Source: Sphingobium sp.
Lineage (GTDB): Bacteria; Pseudomonadota; Alphaproteobacteria; Sphingomonadales; Sphingomonadaceae
Length of the DNA: 39,433 nucleotides
Direction of reading: 5' to 3'
NCBI RefSeq assembly: GCF_003248505.1
Contig: NZ_QFOA01000025.1
Span: forward strand, 1 to 39,433
A model generated the notes under the pieces. It did not search any database. It was not told the DNA's origin and saw only the letters and a list, made by a program, of their open reading frames with translations. Position numbers and translations under genes: made by a program. Positions 23,389 through 33,962 of the stretch are shown here, piece after piece; position 1 is the stretch's first letter, and every line of letters starts with the position of its first letter.

Positions 23389-24687
23389 ATGAGCGACGAA
23401 ATTCTCGCGCGGACAGAGGCTGCGCTGGCGCCTTTGTGGTCGATAGCTTCCCCCGGTCCGACCAATCTGAGCCAGTCGTCCGCCTATGTCGCGTTCAGGC
23501 AGTTCTGCGCCAACAGTTTTCCTGCAGCTGATAAGGGAATTGGCTTCTCGTTTGGCCTCTCCGATGCGCTGCGTGGCGCAGGTCTTCCCTGCCTTATGTC
23601 AGAACCTCGCCTAGCCAGCACGCTGGAAGAGGGCGCGCGCGCGATCATCGCAGCTTTTGAGGCGAGTACCGTTCGGCGGACGTATATCTGCCCGCTGGAT
23701 TTAGCCGACACATTGCCGCCAATGGTGTTCGGGCACGCGACTGTTCGTCGCTACGACAACGACGAGCTCGCCACGCTGTTCGATGCAGCGCGTCTCGCCC
23801 GATATTTTCCAAGCCAAACCTTCGACGCAAGCGACCTCGCGCAGTTTCAATGGCTGACCGTTGAGGAAATTGTGCCGGCCGCCAGTCGAGCGGGCCAACG
23901 CGCACTACCTTGGCTTTACGAAAGCTGGAATCGCGACTTCGGCGCATTCGATCCGCATGCCGGCGCCCACCCTGGCGTAGTCGCGGACGCATTGTTCGCG
24001 CTGCTCCTCGCGCCTTGGGAAGACTGGCACACCCTTGATACCGACTGGGCGGGTTTCACCATCCCTTGGGTGCACCTTGTCACTGACGATCTCTTTGCCC
24101 GGCCGAAACCGGTTCCTTCCGCTGGAACGCTGACGTGGGAAGATGCCGCCTTCCAAGACCATGACGGTGAGATGGTCGAATATCAGCGCCCTGTCGCAGT
24201 GCCGCTCGACGACGTGGCACAATCAATTCTCGCTGCCTGCGATCAGGGCTGGTGGGCGCGGATTGAAAGCGCTGCCGCGACCCCGCTGTTCGAGACGCCC
24301 ATTAAGCACTTCCTAGTACGCGCCGCCGCCAGCGACGGCATGGATCAGGTTATGGCACACATGACCGCTATCGAAGCAGCATTGGGCCTGCAGTCTGATT
24401 TCAGCAAAAAGGGACGACCGAAGCACGATCAGATCGGCGCGACGGCTCGACTCGCCAAGCGGGTGGCAATTCTGCTCGGCGACCCGCAGGCTGGTCAGGA
24501 TTATGCCGACCTGTTCGAGCTGCGCAGTGCCTTCGTGCACGGGCGGCCAATCGCCGGAAAGATATCGGGCAAGGATCGAACCCTGGCCCGCCGCCTCGCG
24601 CGGCGAGTCGTCGTCGCGCTGGTCGATGCTGCTAATGGCTCGAATGGCGCTTTGACCCGCGTCGAATTCCTGAATGGTCTGGCCTGA
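23389..24687 (+). CDS. C-terminal HEPN domain protein (Apea-like)
   Basis: A 432-aa protein. The C-terminal 130 residues look like an Apea-type HEPN domain: first helix DQVMAHMTAIEAALGLQ with Glu329, then YADLFELRSAFVHGR with the RxxxxH motif (Arg379, His384). HEPN proteins with this motif are often metal-independent RNases used in abortive infection. The N-terminal 300 residues are unassigned and could be the sensing part. ATG 23389 follows a GAGG site, 28 bp after the TIR-like gene. It is the last gene of the cluster. The HEPN gene at 14924 has a comparable motif but little other visible likeness. Confidence 0.7.
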   Translation: MSDEILARTEAALAPLWSIASPGPTNLSQSSAYVAFRQFCANSFPAADKGIGFSFGLSDALRGAGLPCLMSEPRLASTLEEGARAIIAAFEASTVRRTYICPLDLADTLPPMVFGHATVRRYDNDELATLFDAARLARYFPSQTFDASDLAQFQWLTVEEIVPAASRAGQRALPWLYESWNRDFGAFDPHAGAHPGVVADALFALLLAPWEDWHTLDTDWAGFTIPWVHLVTDDLFARPKPVPSAGTLTWEDAAFQDHDGEMVEYQRPVAVPLDDVAQSILAACDQGWWARIESAAATPLFETPIKHFLVRAAASDGMDQVMAHMTAIEAALGLQSDFSKKGRPKHDQIGATARLAKRVAILLGDPQAGQDYADLFELRSAFVHGRPIAGKISGKDRTLARRLARRVVVALVDAANGSNGALTRVEFLNGLA

Positions 24688-25282
24688 AAGTCTACAACTT
24701 AGATTGTTATGTTGAGGCATTTTCTCGGTTGAACCGTCGCTGGTGCTAGGCGTGGCTGCATAATCGATCGAGCGCAGGAAATGACCGACGTTGGTCGATG
24801 GCTACGGGGATAGCGGACAGTCAGGACCTGGACATCAAGAATTGGGCCTGGAATGGCTTAGATGGGTCGGTTTCGCCGGGGCCGAGCGCCGAGTCGTGGG
24901 ACTTTGCTACAATTCCCAAGTGGCATATCGAACGGCAGATTCTGGTCGACATCGGTAGGCTGCAGCTGGGATTTTGTGCGCAGTCCCTTTTGGAGCGACC
25001 CAAGCTTGATAGAGAACATCCCTTGGCTGTCGGGCCGTTTTTGTTCCAACATTCTCGATAGCCGCTGACACATCCAGGGCCCCTGTTCGCTGATAGGTGC
25101 CGCAAAGCATGCGGAAAAGCCGATGCGTGGACCTAATGGCAATGAAGTAGTCATTGGCTTTGGCATTCTGACCGTCACACCGGCTTGTTCGCTCGCCATG
25201 ATTTCACGCGGTGAAACACGACCTGGCGATCATGGAAAGCCGGTTATTAGGTCTGGACCCTAGCGTCGAGCGCGGCTGCTGA
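24688..25282. other. 595-bp spacer, no recognised gene
   Basis: Both strands carry short open frames (plus 24798-25061, minus 24858-25199 and 24907-25110) that overlap each other; none shows a ribosome site, a family likeness or codon use of a real gene. The base composition seems less GC-rich than the flanks. It marks the change from the defence cluster to metabolic genes and may be the scar of an insertion. No tRNA, direct repeat or inverted repeat typical of an element end was identified. Confidence 0.45.
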
Positions 25283-25477
25283 TCACGGCTTCACTAATTT
25301 GCGATCTGCCTGATTCTGCAACTTGGCCAGCCTGCGCGGGAGCTCGGACATGATTTTTTTCTGTTCATGCGGCTGAGCCTTTTTCCAGCTCCGGCACTCT
25401 ACTTTGGTTCGTCCGCATGCCCGGCACCAGCCGGTACGACCATCGAACGCGCATAGATCGACGCAGGGAGACTTCAT
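25283..25477 (-). CDS. DUF1289 family small cysteine-rich protein
   Basis: A 64-aa protein with the DUF1289 pattern: SPCVDLCAFD, GWCRACGRTKVECRSW, i.e. four cysteines in CxxxC and CxxC spacing followed by a fifth, and the helical tail MSELPRRLAKLQ. The cysteines probably bind a metal or iron-sulfur centre; the role is unknown. It starts four bases after the cation transporter stop, so it is probably the last gene of the RcnR-like/CDF operon. Functional ties to metal handling are plausible but unproven, since DUF1289 genes occur in many contexts. Confidence 0.85.
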   Translation of the reverse strand: MKSPCVDLCAFDGRTGWCRACGRTKVECRSWKKAQPHEQKKIMSELPRRLAKLQNQADRKLVKP

Positions 25478-25481
25478 CAGT

Positions 25482-26432
25482 TTACCGAATCTCGATCGTC
25501 AGGTGAGCCAATTCGTGTACGGGCTGCAGACGTTGCAGGATCACGCCACGGTCGATGCCTGGACCGCCGGTTACGCTGACGATCCCGGCATGGGCTTCGG
25601 GACCGACGCGCCAGACATGGAGGTCGGTAATATGCGCGTCGCCGGTCGCCTCGACCAGTTCGCGCACTTCGTCTGCGACATGATCGTCGGTCGTATCGAG
25701 CAGAACGCAAGCGGTATCCCGCATCAGCGACCAAGACCAGCGCGCGATGACGATGGCCCCGACAATGCCCATGACGGGATCGAGCCAGATCCATCCCAGG
25801 TAGCGGCCGGCCAATAATGCCGCGATGGCCAGCACGGAGGTCAAAGCATCTGCCAGCACATGGATGTAGGCGGAGCGAAGATTATTATCCTTGCTATCGA
25901 CGCCTCGTCCGTGGTCGTGATGGCCATGATGATCATGTGCGTGGGAATGTCCATGACCATGATCGTGGGTATGGCTGCCCGATAGCAGGAGGGCGCTGAC
26001 GATATTCACGCCGAGGCCAATGACGGCAATCAAGCTCGCTTCGCCAAAGGCGACGGTAATGGGCTGAAAAAGGCGCAAGACGGATTCGGTGCCGATGCCC
26101 AGTGCAACGATGCCGAGCAGCAGGGCCGACGCGAAGCCTGCAAGATCGCCGACCTTGCCCGTTCCGAAGCTGAATCGACGATTGCCGCTATGGCGTCTGG
26201 CATAGGCATAGGCGATGGCAGCGACACTGAGCGCACCGGCATGCGTCGCCATGTGGAAGCCGTCCGCCAGCAGCGCCATCGACCCTGTCGCATAGCCCGC
26301 AATGATTTCGCCGACCATCATGATGGCGGTAAGCGCAACGACCCAGAGCGTCCTGCGCGCATTGTCATCGTGCGCGGAACCGAGAAAGACGTGGTCGTGG
26401 CTCAGGCGATCGATATCGGGTGTCGGTGCCAA
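25482..26432 (-). CDS. dmeF: Cation diffusion facilitator, DmeF-like Co/Ni exporter
   Basis: A 316-aa inner-membrane exporter of the CDF family with about six membrane segments. Metal-site residues are visible in helix 2 (LLADGFHMATHAG) and helix 5 (HVLADALTSV, an HxxxD motif). Between helices 4 and 5 lies a very His-rich loop (SHTHDHGHGHSHAHDHHGHH). The C-terminal cytoplasmic domain is present (ITDLHVWRVGPEAHAGIVSV). CDF proteins exchange divalent metal for protons. Pairing with an RcnR-type sensor suggests cobalt and/or nickel, as for DmeRF, though zinc cannot be excluded. The start is TTG with AGGA seven bases before it, unusual but supported; it lies nine bases after the sensor stop. Confidence 0.87.
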   Translation of the reverse strand: MAPTPDIDRLSHDHVFLGSAHDDNARRTLWVVALTAIMMVGEIIAGYATGSMALLADGFHMATHAGALSVAAIAYAYARRHSGNRRFSFGTGKVGDLAGFASALLLGIVALGIGTESVLRLFQPITVAFGEASLIAVIGLGVNIVSALLLSGSHTHDHGHGHSHAHDHHGHHDHGRGVDSKDNNLRSAYIHVLADALTSVLAIAALLAGRYLGWIWLDPVMGIVGAIVIARWSWSLMRDTACVLLDTTDDHVADEVRELVEATGDAHITDLHVWRVGPEAHAGIVSVTGGPGIDRGVILQRLQPVHELAHLTIEIR

Positions 26433-26441
26433 TGGTCGGTC

Positions 26442-26717
26442 CTACTTGGTGTATCGGCGGATAACCGCCTTCAATTCTTCGGCTGCCCGGGCGCGTTGCT
26501 CGTCCGACAGGTCGGGCGCGGCGACATGCGCGTCGAGATGCGCGACGATGACCTCATCGAGCAGGCTGTTCATCGCGCCGCGCGCCGCTGCGATCCGATG
26601 CAGGATGGTCGCGCAGGGCGCATCGGCCGATAGCGCGGTTTCGATCGAGGCGACCTGCCCGGCAATCTTGCGAACGCGGGCTACAAGGTCCGAGGCGTCA
26701 CTATTGATATGTCCCAT
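26442..26717 (-). CDS. RcnR/DmeR-type Ni/Co-sensing repressor
   Basis: A 91-aa four-helix regulator of the CsoR/RcnR (DUF156) family. All metal ligands known for RcnR are at the same positions: His3, Cys35, His60 and His64. That is the Ni/Co set rather than the copper set of CsoR, which supports a nickel/cobalt sensor. It would bind its operator (26722-26736) without metal and release it on metal binding, so derepressing itself and the exporter. Start ATG at 26717; the operator sits four bases upstream and contains the ribosome-binding G tract. Confidence 0.92.
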   Translation of the reverse strand: MGHINSDASDLVARVRKIAGQVASIETALSADAPCATILHRIAAARGAMNSLLDEVIVAHLDAHVAAPDLSDEQRARAAEELKAVIRRYTK

Positions 26718-26721
26718 ACCC

Positions 26722-26736
26722 TACCCCCCTAGGGTA
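26722..26736 (-). promoter_or_regulatory. RcnR-family operator (G/C tract flanked by TA)
   Basis: TACCCCCCTAGGGTA lies directly upstream of the sensor start. RcnR/DmeR operators consist of a run of G/C flanked by TAC/GTA-type ends, and this matches. A second partial copy (TACCC) touches its left side and enters the start codon. The G tract on the coding strand may double as the ribosome site. Confidence 0.65.
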
Positions 26737-26766
26737 GATTGTGGTTTGGCGCAACCGGAATGGAGG

Positions 26767-27308
26767 TTATGCCGCTGGCCCATCGAGGCAGAGCAGGAGG
26801 GGTGGTGCGCCGCCGCAGGACATCTGCGCGACGGATCCAGGCCAGTATAGCAAGTCGCCGCAAGCCATGGCCATGCCCGCGATGGTGCATGATCCGGTCG
26901 CGACCAGATAATGGCGGCCCGCCCGGCCCTCATGGCGATGCCCGTCGAACGCGTGCATGCTCGCCGTGGCGGCTCCACGACGTGCCATGATGTTCAAGAC
27001 TATCGTCGGCGATCCGAGGATCGCAGCCTCCACGGCGGTTTCGCCGGCGAAGCGGATCGGGACATGGGGCATGGGCGCTACGGGCACCTGTCCGACACGG
27101 AGCGTCAGCGGTCCTCCGCCTAGGGCAACCAATGTCCGGTCCATTCCTGCAAAGCGGGAAAAAGGACCGGACGCCGCGATCGTGGCCAGGCTGATCCGCC
27201 AGAGGCACTCGTCCATGCCCGCGCCTACCGGCTCAATCGTGATTTCACGGGTCTCGCCGCCGCCGTTCCGCCAGGTCTGGACCGGACAGTCGGCGGCGCG
27301 GAAAAGGA

Positions 27309-27312
<4 letters not shown>
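26767..27312 (-). CDS. hutD: HutD family protein
   Basis: A 181-aa cupin-fold protein of the HutD/Ves family, found in many hut operons with a proposed role in limiting or tuning histidine use rather than catalysing a step. Typical features: the start ILFRAADCPVQTWRNGGGETREI, then ECLWRISLATIAASGPFSRFAGMDRTLVALGGGPLTL. The GTG start at 27312 overlaps the hutU stop (GTGA), so upstream starts inside hutU are discarded. It is the last gene of the minus-strand hut operon. Its end lies about 30 bp from the metal-sensor operator. Confidence 0.88.
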
Positions 27313-28969
<1,657 letters not shown>

Positions 28970-28973
<4 letters not shown>

Positions 28974-29782
28974 GCGGAGCCTTTCGCGAAATCGAGGACG
29001 GCGTTGAGGATGCAGGCAAGGGCGAGACGCAGCGGCTCGGCCCGTGCCGGGTCATAGGGGGGTGGCCAGTTGCCGGGGGCCGGATCGGCCGGTTCGTCCA
29101 GATAGCCGCGCATCGCGATCTCCATCTGTATGGCGTGGACGCCCAGTTCGGGCTTGCCATAATGGCGCGTCGTCCAGCCGCCGCGAAAGCGGCCATCGAC
29201 GACATGGCTGCGGCCCGATGCGGCGCAGGCGGCGGCGACCGCATCGACGAGGGCGGGCGCGCAGGTCGCGCCACCATTGCTGCCGATATTGAACAGGGGG
29301 AGCGGCCCGTCGAACAGCCGCGGGGCGACGCTGCGGATCGAATGGCAGTCATAGACGACGACCCGGTCATGTATCGCGCGCAGCCGCGCGATCTCGGCGG
29401 CAAGCGTGGCATGATAGCGGTCGAAATAGTCTGTGCGGCGCCGGGCGATCTCGGCCGCGTCGGGATGCGTGCCGCGATAGAGCAGGTTGCCGTCGAAGTC
29501 GGTCGTTGGGCAGAGTTCGGTCGTGGCCTGCCCCGGATAGAGCGACGCGCCTGAAGGATCGCGATTGCAGTCTATGACGCTGCGCGACAGCCCGGTCGCG
29601 ATTGTCGTGGCATCGACCAGCCCGGCATAGAGATCGGCGATATGCCAGTCCGCGTCGCGCCGCGCGGCCCAGGGCGAAACGAACCGCTCGATCAAGACGT
29701 TCGGGAGGACTGTTCCGCCATGCGGAAAGGCCAGAATCAGCGGGGTATCGGTTCGTCTGACCTCCAGCCAGCAATCGCTCAT
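28970..29782 (-). CDS. hutG: N-formylglutamate deformylase
   Basis: A 270-aa zinc amidohydrolase that splits N-formyl-L-glutamate into glutamate and formate, the last step of the five-step histidine route. Family motifs: PLILAFPHGGTVLP, SRSVIDCNRDPSG, TELCPTTDFDGNLLY, VVVYDCHSIRSVAP, and HAIQMEIAMRGYL. The start ATG at 29782 (MSDCWLEV) overlaps the hutH stop; the frame stays open far upstream but that part is out of frame with hutH and not real. With hutF present the cell uses the HutF-HutG branch and not the formimidase branch. Confidence 0.95.
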
Positions 29783-31299
29783 GCCACTATCCCCGGCAAT
29801 GGCCCGACCAGATCGACGATCGCGCCGGTCTGGATCAGCGCGATGGCGGCCATCATGTCCGGCGCCATATGGCGATCCTCGTCCAATGTCGGCACGTCCT
29901 GGCGCAGCCGCGCCCGCACGGCCTCCACCGCCGGGCTGGACGCGAGCGGCGCATGAAAGTCGCAGCCTTGCGCTGCCGCGAGCAGTTCGATGCCTAGTAC
30001 CGCATCCACATTGGCGGCCATGCCGCCCAGGCGCCGCGCGCCATGCGCAGCCATCGACACATGATCTTCCTGATTGGCGGAGGTCGGGATCGAATCGACG
30101 CTGGCGGGATAGGCGCGTTGCTTGTTTTCCGACACCAGGGCCGCTGCGGTGACTTGCGGGATCATGAAGCCCGAATTGAGACCAGGTTTTGGCGTCAGAA
30201 AGGCAGGAAGACCCGACAAGACCGGATCGACCAGCATGGCGACCCGGCGTTCGGCAAGGCTGCCGATTTCGCAGAGCGCGATGGCGATCATGTCGGCGGC
30301 GAAGGCGACCGGCTCGGCATGGAAATTGCCGCCTGACAGGGCTTCGTCGGTTTCCGAAAAGATCAGGGGATTGTCCGATACGCCATTGGCTTCGGTGACG
30401 AGCGTCGTGCCCGCCTGCCGTAGGAGATCCAGGATCGCGCCCATCACCTGCGGCTGGCAGCGCAGGCAATAGGGGTCCTGTACGCGAATGTCGTTTTCGC
30501 GGTGAGAGGCGCGGATCGGCGACTCGTCCATCAGCGCACGCAGCGCAGAGGCGGTTTCCATCTGTCCATGATGGCCCCGCAGGGCGTGGATGCGGGCGTC
30601 GAATGGCGCGTCCGATCCCTTGGCGGCTTCCGTCGAGAAGATGCCCGTGACGAGCGCAGTGCGATAGAGCCGCTCTGCCTCGAATAGCCCGGCGAGCGCG
30701 TAGGCGCAGGAGAATTGCGTGCCGTTCAGCAGCGCGAGGCCTTCCTTCGGCCCCAGTTCCAGCGGGGCAATGCCCGCATCGCCTAGCACCTTCGCGGCCG
30801 GCAGGGTCTCGCCGTCGCGGATGATGTGCCCGACGCCGATCATCGCTGCCGTCATATGCGCCAGTGGAGCCAGATCGCCCGACGCACCGACCGACCCTTG
30901 CGCAGGAATGAGCGGCGTCAGCCCTTTGTCCAGCAGCGCTTCGAGCAGTGCCACAGTCTCCGGGCGAACACCCGATGCGCCCTGCGCCAGGCTGGCCAGC
31001 TTGAGCGCCATCATCAGCCGCGCGACCGGCACCGGCATCGGATCGCCGACACCTGCGGCATGGCTCAGCACGATATTGCGCTGGAGCGTCGCCAGATCGT
31101 CCGGCGCGATACGGACGCTGGCCAGCTTTCCAAAGCCGGTATTGATTCCATAGACCGGCGCCCCGCGCGCGACGATCCGCGCCACGGCTGCCGCGCTTTG
31201 GGCGATACCGGGGCGACAGGCCGGATCGAGCGTAAAGGGCGCGCCATGATAGATGGCCAGCCACTGGTCGTAGGAAATGGTGCCGGGGGTTAGGATCAT
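29779..31299 (-). CDS. hutH: Histidine ammonia-lyase
   Basis: A 506-aa cytoplasmic enzyme that removes ammonia from histidine to give trans-urocanate, the first step. The prosthetic MIO group forms from the Ala-Ser-Gly triad at residues 139-141 in GSVGASGDLAPLAHM. Other family segments: GINTGFGKLA, QRNIVLSHAAGVGD and QEDHVSMAAHGARRL. ATG 31299 overlaps the hutI stop; the region further upstream in this frame lies within hutI and shows no homology. The gene appears intact. Confidence 0.97.
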   Translation of the reverse strand: MILTPGTISYDQWLAIYHGAPFTLDPACRPGIAQSAAAVARIVARGAPVYGINTGFGKLASVRIAPDDLATLQRNIVLSHAAGVGDPMPVPVARLMMALKLASLAQGASGVRPETVALLEALLDKGLTPLIPAQGSVGASGDLAPLAHMTAAMIGVGHIIRDGETLPAAKVLGDAGIAPLELGPKEGLALLNGTQFSCAYALAGLFEAERLYRTALVTGIFSTEAAKGSDAPFDARIHALRGHHGQMETASALRALMDESPIRASHRENDIRVQDPYCLRCQPQVMGAILDLLRQAGTTLVTEANGVSDNPLIFSETDEALSGGNFHAEPVAFAADMIAIALCEIGSLAERRVAMLVDPVLSGLPAFLTPKPGLNSGFMIPQVTAAALVSENKQRAYPASVDSIPTSANQEDHVSMAAHGARRLGGMAANVDAVLGIELLAAAQGCDFHAPLASSPAVEAVRARLRQDVPTLDEDRHMAPDMMAAIALIQTGAIVDLVGPLPGIVA

Positions 31300-32501
31300 C
31301 GACCGTCCTTGATGCGCATGTGAAGGGGGTTGAAGCCGATCCTGTAAACCAGCTCGGCAGGGTCGTTGATGTCCCAGATGGCAAGGTCGCAGGCCTTGCC
31401 CCCTTCCAGCGTCCCGATGCTTTGCGACAGGCCCAGCGCGGCAGCGGCGTTGCGGGTGACACCCAGCAGGCATTCCTCGACCGTCAGCCGGAACAGGGTC
31501 GCGCCCATGTTGAGGACCAGCAGCAGAGACGTCAGTGGTGACGTGCCCGGATTGCAGTCGGTCGCCAGCGCGATCGGGACGCCATGCTGGCGGAGCAGGG
31601 CGATGGGGGGCAATTGCGTTTCGCGCATGAAATAATAGGCGCCGGGCAGCACCACCGCGACGGTGCCGGACGCCGCCATCGCGACCACATCGTGCGTATC
31701 GGCATGTTCAAGATGGTCGGCGGATAGCGCGCCGTGACGCGCGGCGAGCGCCGAGCCGTGCAGGGCCGACAATTGCTCGGCATGAATCTTGACGGGCAGG
31801 CCATGGTGTCTGGCGGCGGCAAAAACACGCTCGGTCTGGGCTGGCGTGAAACCGATGCCTTCGCAAAAGACATCGACCGCATCGGCGAGATGCTCCTGGG
31901 CCAGGGCAGGGATCATCGTCCCGCACACCGCATCGATATAGCCGTCGGCATCGCCAGCATATTCGGGTGGCAGCGCATGTGCGCCAAGAAAGCTGGTCAC
32001 AATCCGTAGGGCGCGTGCATGGCTCAGCGCGCGGGCTGCGTAGAGCATGCGGCATTCGTCATCCAGGGTCAGGCCGTAGCCCGACTTGATTTCCAGCGTG
32101 GTCACCCCTTCCGCCATGAGCGTATCGACACGCGGAAGGGCGCTGGCGACCAGCGCATCGAGGGAGGCGGACCGCGTGGCGCGCATGGTGGACAAGATGC
32201 CGCCGCCCGCGCGCGCTATCTCTTCGTACGAGGCGCCAGCCAACCGCATCGCGAATTCCTGCGCACGGTCGCCGCCATGGATGATATGGGTATGACAGTC
32301 GATCAGCCCTGGCGTGATCCACCGCTCCTCGCAATCGACGGTCTGCGCAGCATCGAAGGCGGAAGCATGCCGCGCCTCGCCCGCATAGATAATGCGGCCC
32401 TGAGCGGCGGCGATCAGGCCATCATTGACCGCGCCTATGCCATCGCTATCCTGCGCCATGGTAGCGAGGCGCGCATTCCTCCAGACTGTATCGCACCGCA
32501 T
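31296..32501 (-). CDS. hutI: Imidazolonepropionase
   Basis: A 401-aa metal amidohydrolase that opens the imidazolone ring to give N-formimino-L-glutamate, the third step. Metal ligands: the HxH pair His70/His72 in GLIDCHTHIIHGG, a His in KIHAEQLS, a further His in DHLEHAD, and Asp in ATDCNPGTSP. ATG 32501 is preceded by GGAG; a longer start at 32558 would cover the HutC-like operator. It is the first gene of the hut operon and diverges from hutF over a 90-bp control region. Confidence 0.95.
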   Translation of the reverse strand: MRCDTVWRNARLATMAQDSDGIGAVNDGLIAAAQGRIIYAGEARHASAFDAAQTVDCEERWITPGLIDCHTHIIHGGDRAQEFAMRLAGASYEEIARAGGGILSTMRATRSASLDALVASALPRVDTLMAEGVTTLEIKSGYGLTLDDECRMLYAARALSHARALRIVTSFLGAHALPPEYAGDADGYIDAVCGTMIPALAQEHLADAVDVFCEGIGFTPAQTERVFAAARHHGLPVKIHAEQLSALHGSALAARHGALSADHLEHADTHDVVAMAASGTVAVVLPGAYYFMRETQLPPIALLRQHGVPIALATDCNPGTSPLTSLLLVLNMGATLFRLTVEECLLGVTRNAAAALGLSQSIGTLEGGKACDLAIWDINDPAELVYRIGFNPLHMRIKDGR

Positions 32502-32528
32502 ATATGCCGCTCCGCGCTGGCCTGCTGC

Positions 32529-32546
32529 TATTTGTCTATACAAATA
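32529..32546. promoter_or_regulatory. HutC-like operator between hutI and hutF
   Basis: TATTTGT-CTAT-ACAAATA is a perfect 7-bp inverted repeat with a 4-bp centre in the divergent hutI-hutF promoter region. It fits the general TGTxTATACA form of HutC sites (GntR/HutC family). A closely similar site lies before the TonB receptor at 34864-34881. Urocanate is the usual inducer of HutC. Confidence 0.75.
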
Positions 32547-32591
32547 CACGGATGCCATTTATTGTCCAGCGGCGTTGCGGAGGAAATTTGC

Positions 32592-33962
32592 ATGGACGAT
32601 CTGTGGTTTGAAAAGGCGCTGCTTGCCGACGGCTGGGCCAGCGACGTGCGGATCAGTCTGGCCGGCGGCAGGATCAGCGCTATTGCGGCCGATGTTCGCC
32701 CTGTCGCTCGGGACCAGCGCCATGCCGTGGCGCTGCCAGGTTTGCCCAATCTCCATAGCCATGCCTTTCAGGGGGCGATGGCCGGGCGCGCGGAGCAGGC
32801 GGGCGGCGGTGAACAGGATGATTTCTGGAGTTGGCGCGATCGCATGTACCAGTTGGTCGGTGCGATCGATCCCGCCGCCATGGAAGCGATCGCCGCCATG
32901 GCTTTTGTCGAGATGCTGGAGAGCGGCTTTACCCGTGTCGGCGAATTTCACTATCTCCATCATCAGCCGTCGGGCGAACCCTATGCCGACCCGGCGGAGA
33001 TGGCAGCCGCTATGGCATCGGCCAGCGCGGATACGGGTATAGCCCTGACGCTTCTGCCGGTACTCTATGCCCATTCGGGTTTCGGGGGTGCGCCGCTGGA
33101 TCCTCGCCAGCGGCGCTTCGGGCACGATATCGATGGCTATGCCCATCTGCTGGATCGGTGTCGCGAACTGGTACGGGGTCTCGATGGAGCCGTGCTGGGT
33201 ATAGCGCCGCATAGCCTGCGCGCCGTGACGCCCGACCAGTTGCAGGCATTGCTGGCGATGGCGCCATCAGGGCCTGTCCATATCCACATCGCCGAACAGA
33301 CAGGCGAGGTTGAAGCCTGTCTCGCCTGGGCGGGACAGAGACCTGTCGCCTGGTTGCTCGATCATATGCCGGTCGATCCGCGCTGGTGCCTCGTGCACGC
33401 GACCCATGCCGATACGGCGGAATTGGCGGCGATAGCCCGATCTGGCAGCGTCGTAGGCCTTTGCCCGGTCACCGAAGCCAATCTGGGCGATGGCATTTTC
33501 CCCGCCGATGAATTTCTGTCGGCGGCGGGGCGGGTCGGGATCGGATCGGATTCCAATGTCCTGATCGACGCGGCAGAGGAATTGCGGCTGCTCGAATATG
33601 GCCAGCGACTGATGCGGCAACGACGCAATGTTCTGACGACTCCGGGGTTGTCCACCGGGCGGTCGCTGTTCGATGCGGCTTATGTCGGCGGCAGTCAGGC
33701 ACTGGGCGTCGAAGCGACCGGCCTGCGCATCGGTGCCTCCGCCGATTTGGTCGTACTGGCACGCGACGATCTGCCGCCAGTGGGAGACGAAGCCATTGAT
33801 CGATGGCTGTTCGCGCGCGGCAATCGCTGCATCGATTCGGTGTGGCGTGCGGGCCGACGCGTGGTGACAGGCGGACGCCACATCGCGCGCGACAGGATCG
33901 CTGCACGTTATCGGACGGCGATGCAGCGCTTACACGGGGTAACGCTTACCAGGACGGTTTGA
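32592..33962 (+). CDS. hutF: Formimidoylglutamate deiminase
   Basis: A 456-aa amidohydrolase that removes ammonia from N-formimino-L-glutamate to give N-formylglutamate, the fourth step. Metal ligands: His55 and His57 in LPNLHSHAFQG, His in HIHIAEQTGEVE, His in LVHATHAD, and Asp in IGSDSNV. The ATG at 32592 has a GGAGG site. Its 3' end overlaps the converging hutC gene by 17 bp, a tight tail-to-tail arrangement. Length is typical and the gene is intact. Confidence 0.95.
   Translation: MDDLWFEKALLADGWASDVRISLAGGRISAIAADVRPVARDQRHAVALPGLPNLHSHAFQGAMAGRAEQAGGGEQDDFWSWRDRMYQLVGAIDPAAMEAIAAMAFVEMLESGFTRVGEFHYLHHQPSGEPYADPAEMAAAMASASADTGIALTLLPVLYAHSGFGGAPLDPRQRRFGHDIDGYAHLLDRCRELVRGLDGAVLGIAPHSLRAVTPDQLQALLAMAPSGPVHIHIAEQTGEVEACLAWAGQRPVAWLLDHMPVDPRWCLVHATHADTAELAAIARSGSVVGLCPVTEANLGDGIFPADEFLSAAGRVGIGSDSNVLIDAAEELRLLEYGQRLMRQRRNVLTTPGLSTGRSLFDAAYVGGSQALGVEATGLRIGASADLVVLARDDLPPVGDEAIDRWLFARGNRCIDSVWRAGRRVVTGGRHIARDRIAARYRTAMQRLHGVTLTRTV

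Noticed and set aside
24798..25199. Short frames on both strands (plus 24798-25061, minus 24858-25199)
   Set aside because: They overlap each other, lack ribosome sites and show no recognisable family.
29783..31462. N-terminal extension of the hutG frame giving an 830-aa fusion
   Set aside because: The extension overlaps hutH in another frame and is low-complexity Arg/Gly/Ala; the real hutG starts at 29782.
32019..32591. Upstream extension of the hutF frame
   Set aside because: It runs over hutI on the other strand and through the shared operator; GGAGG before ATG 32592 marks the true start.
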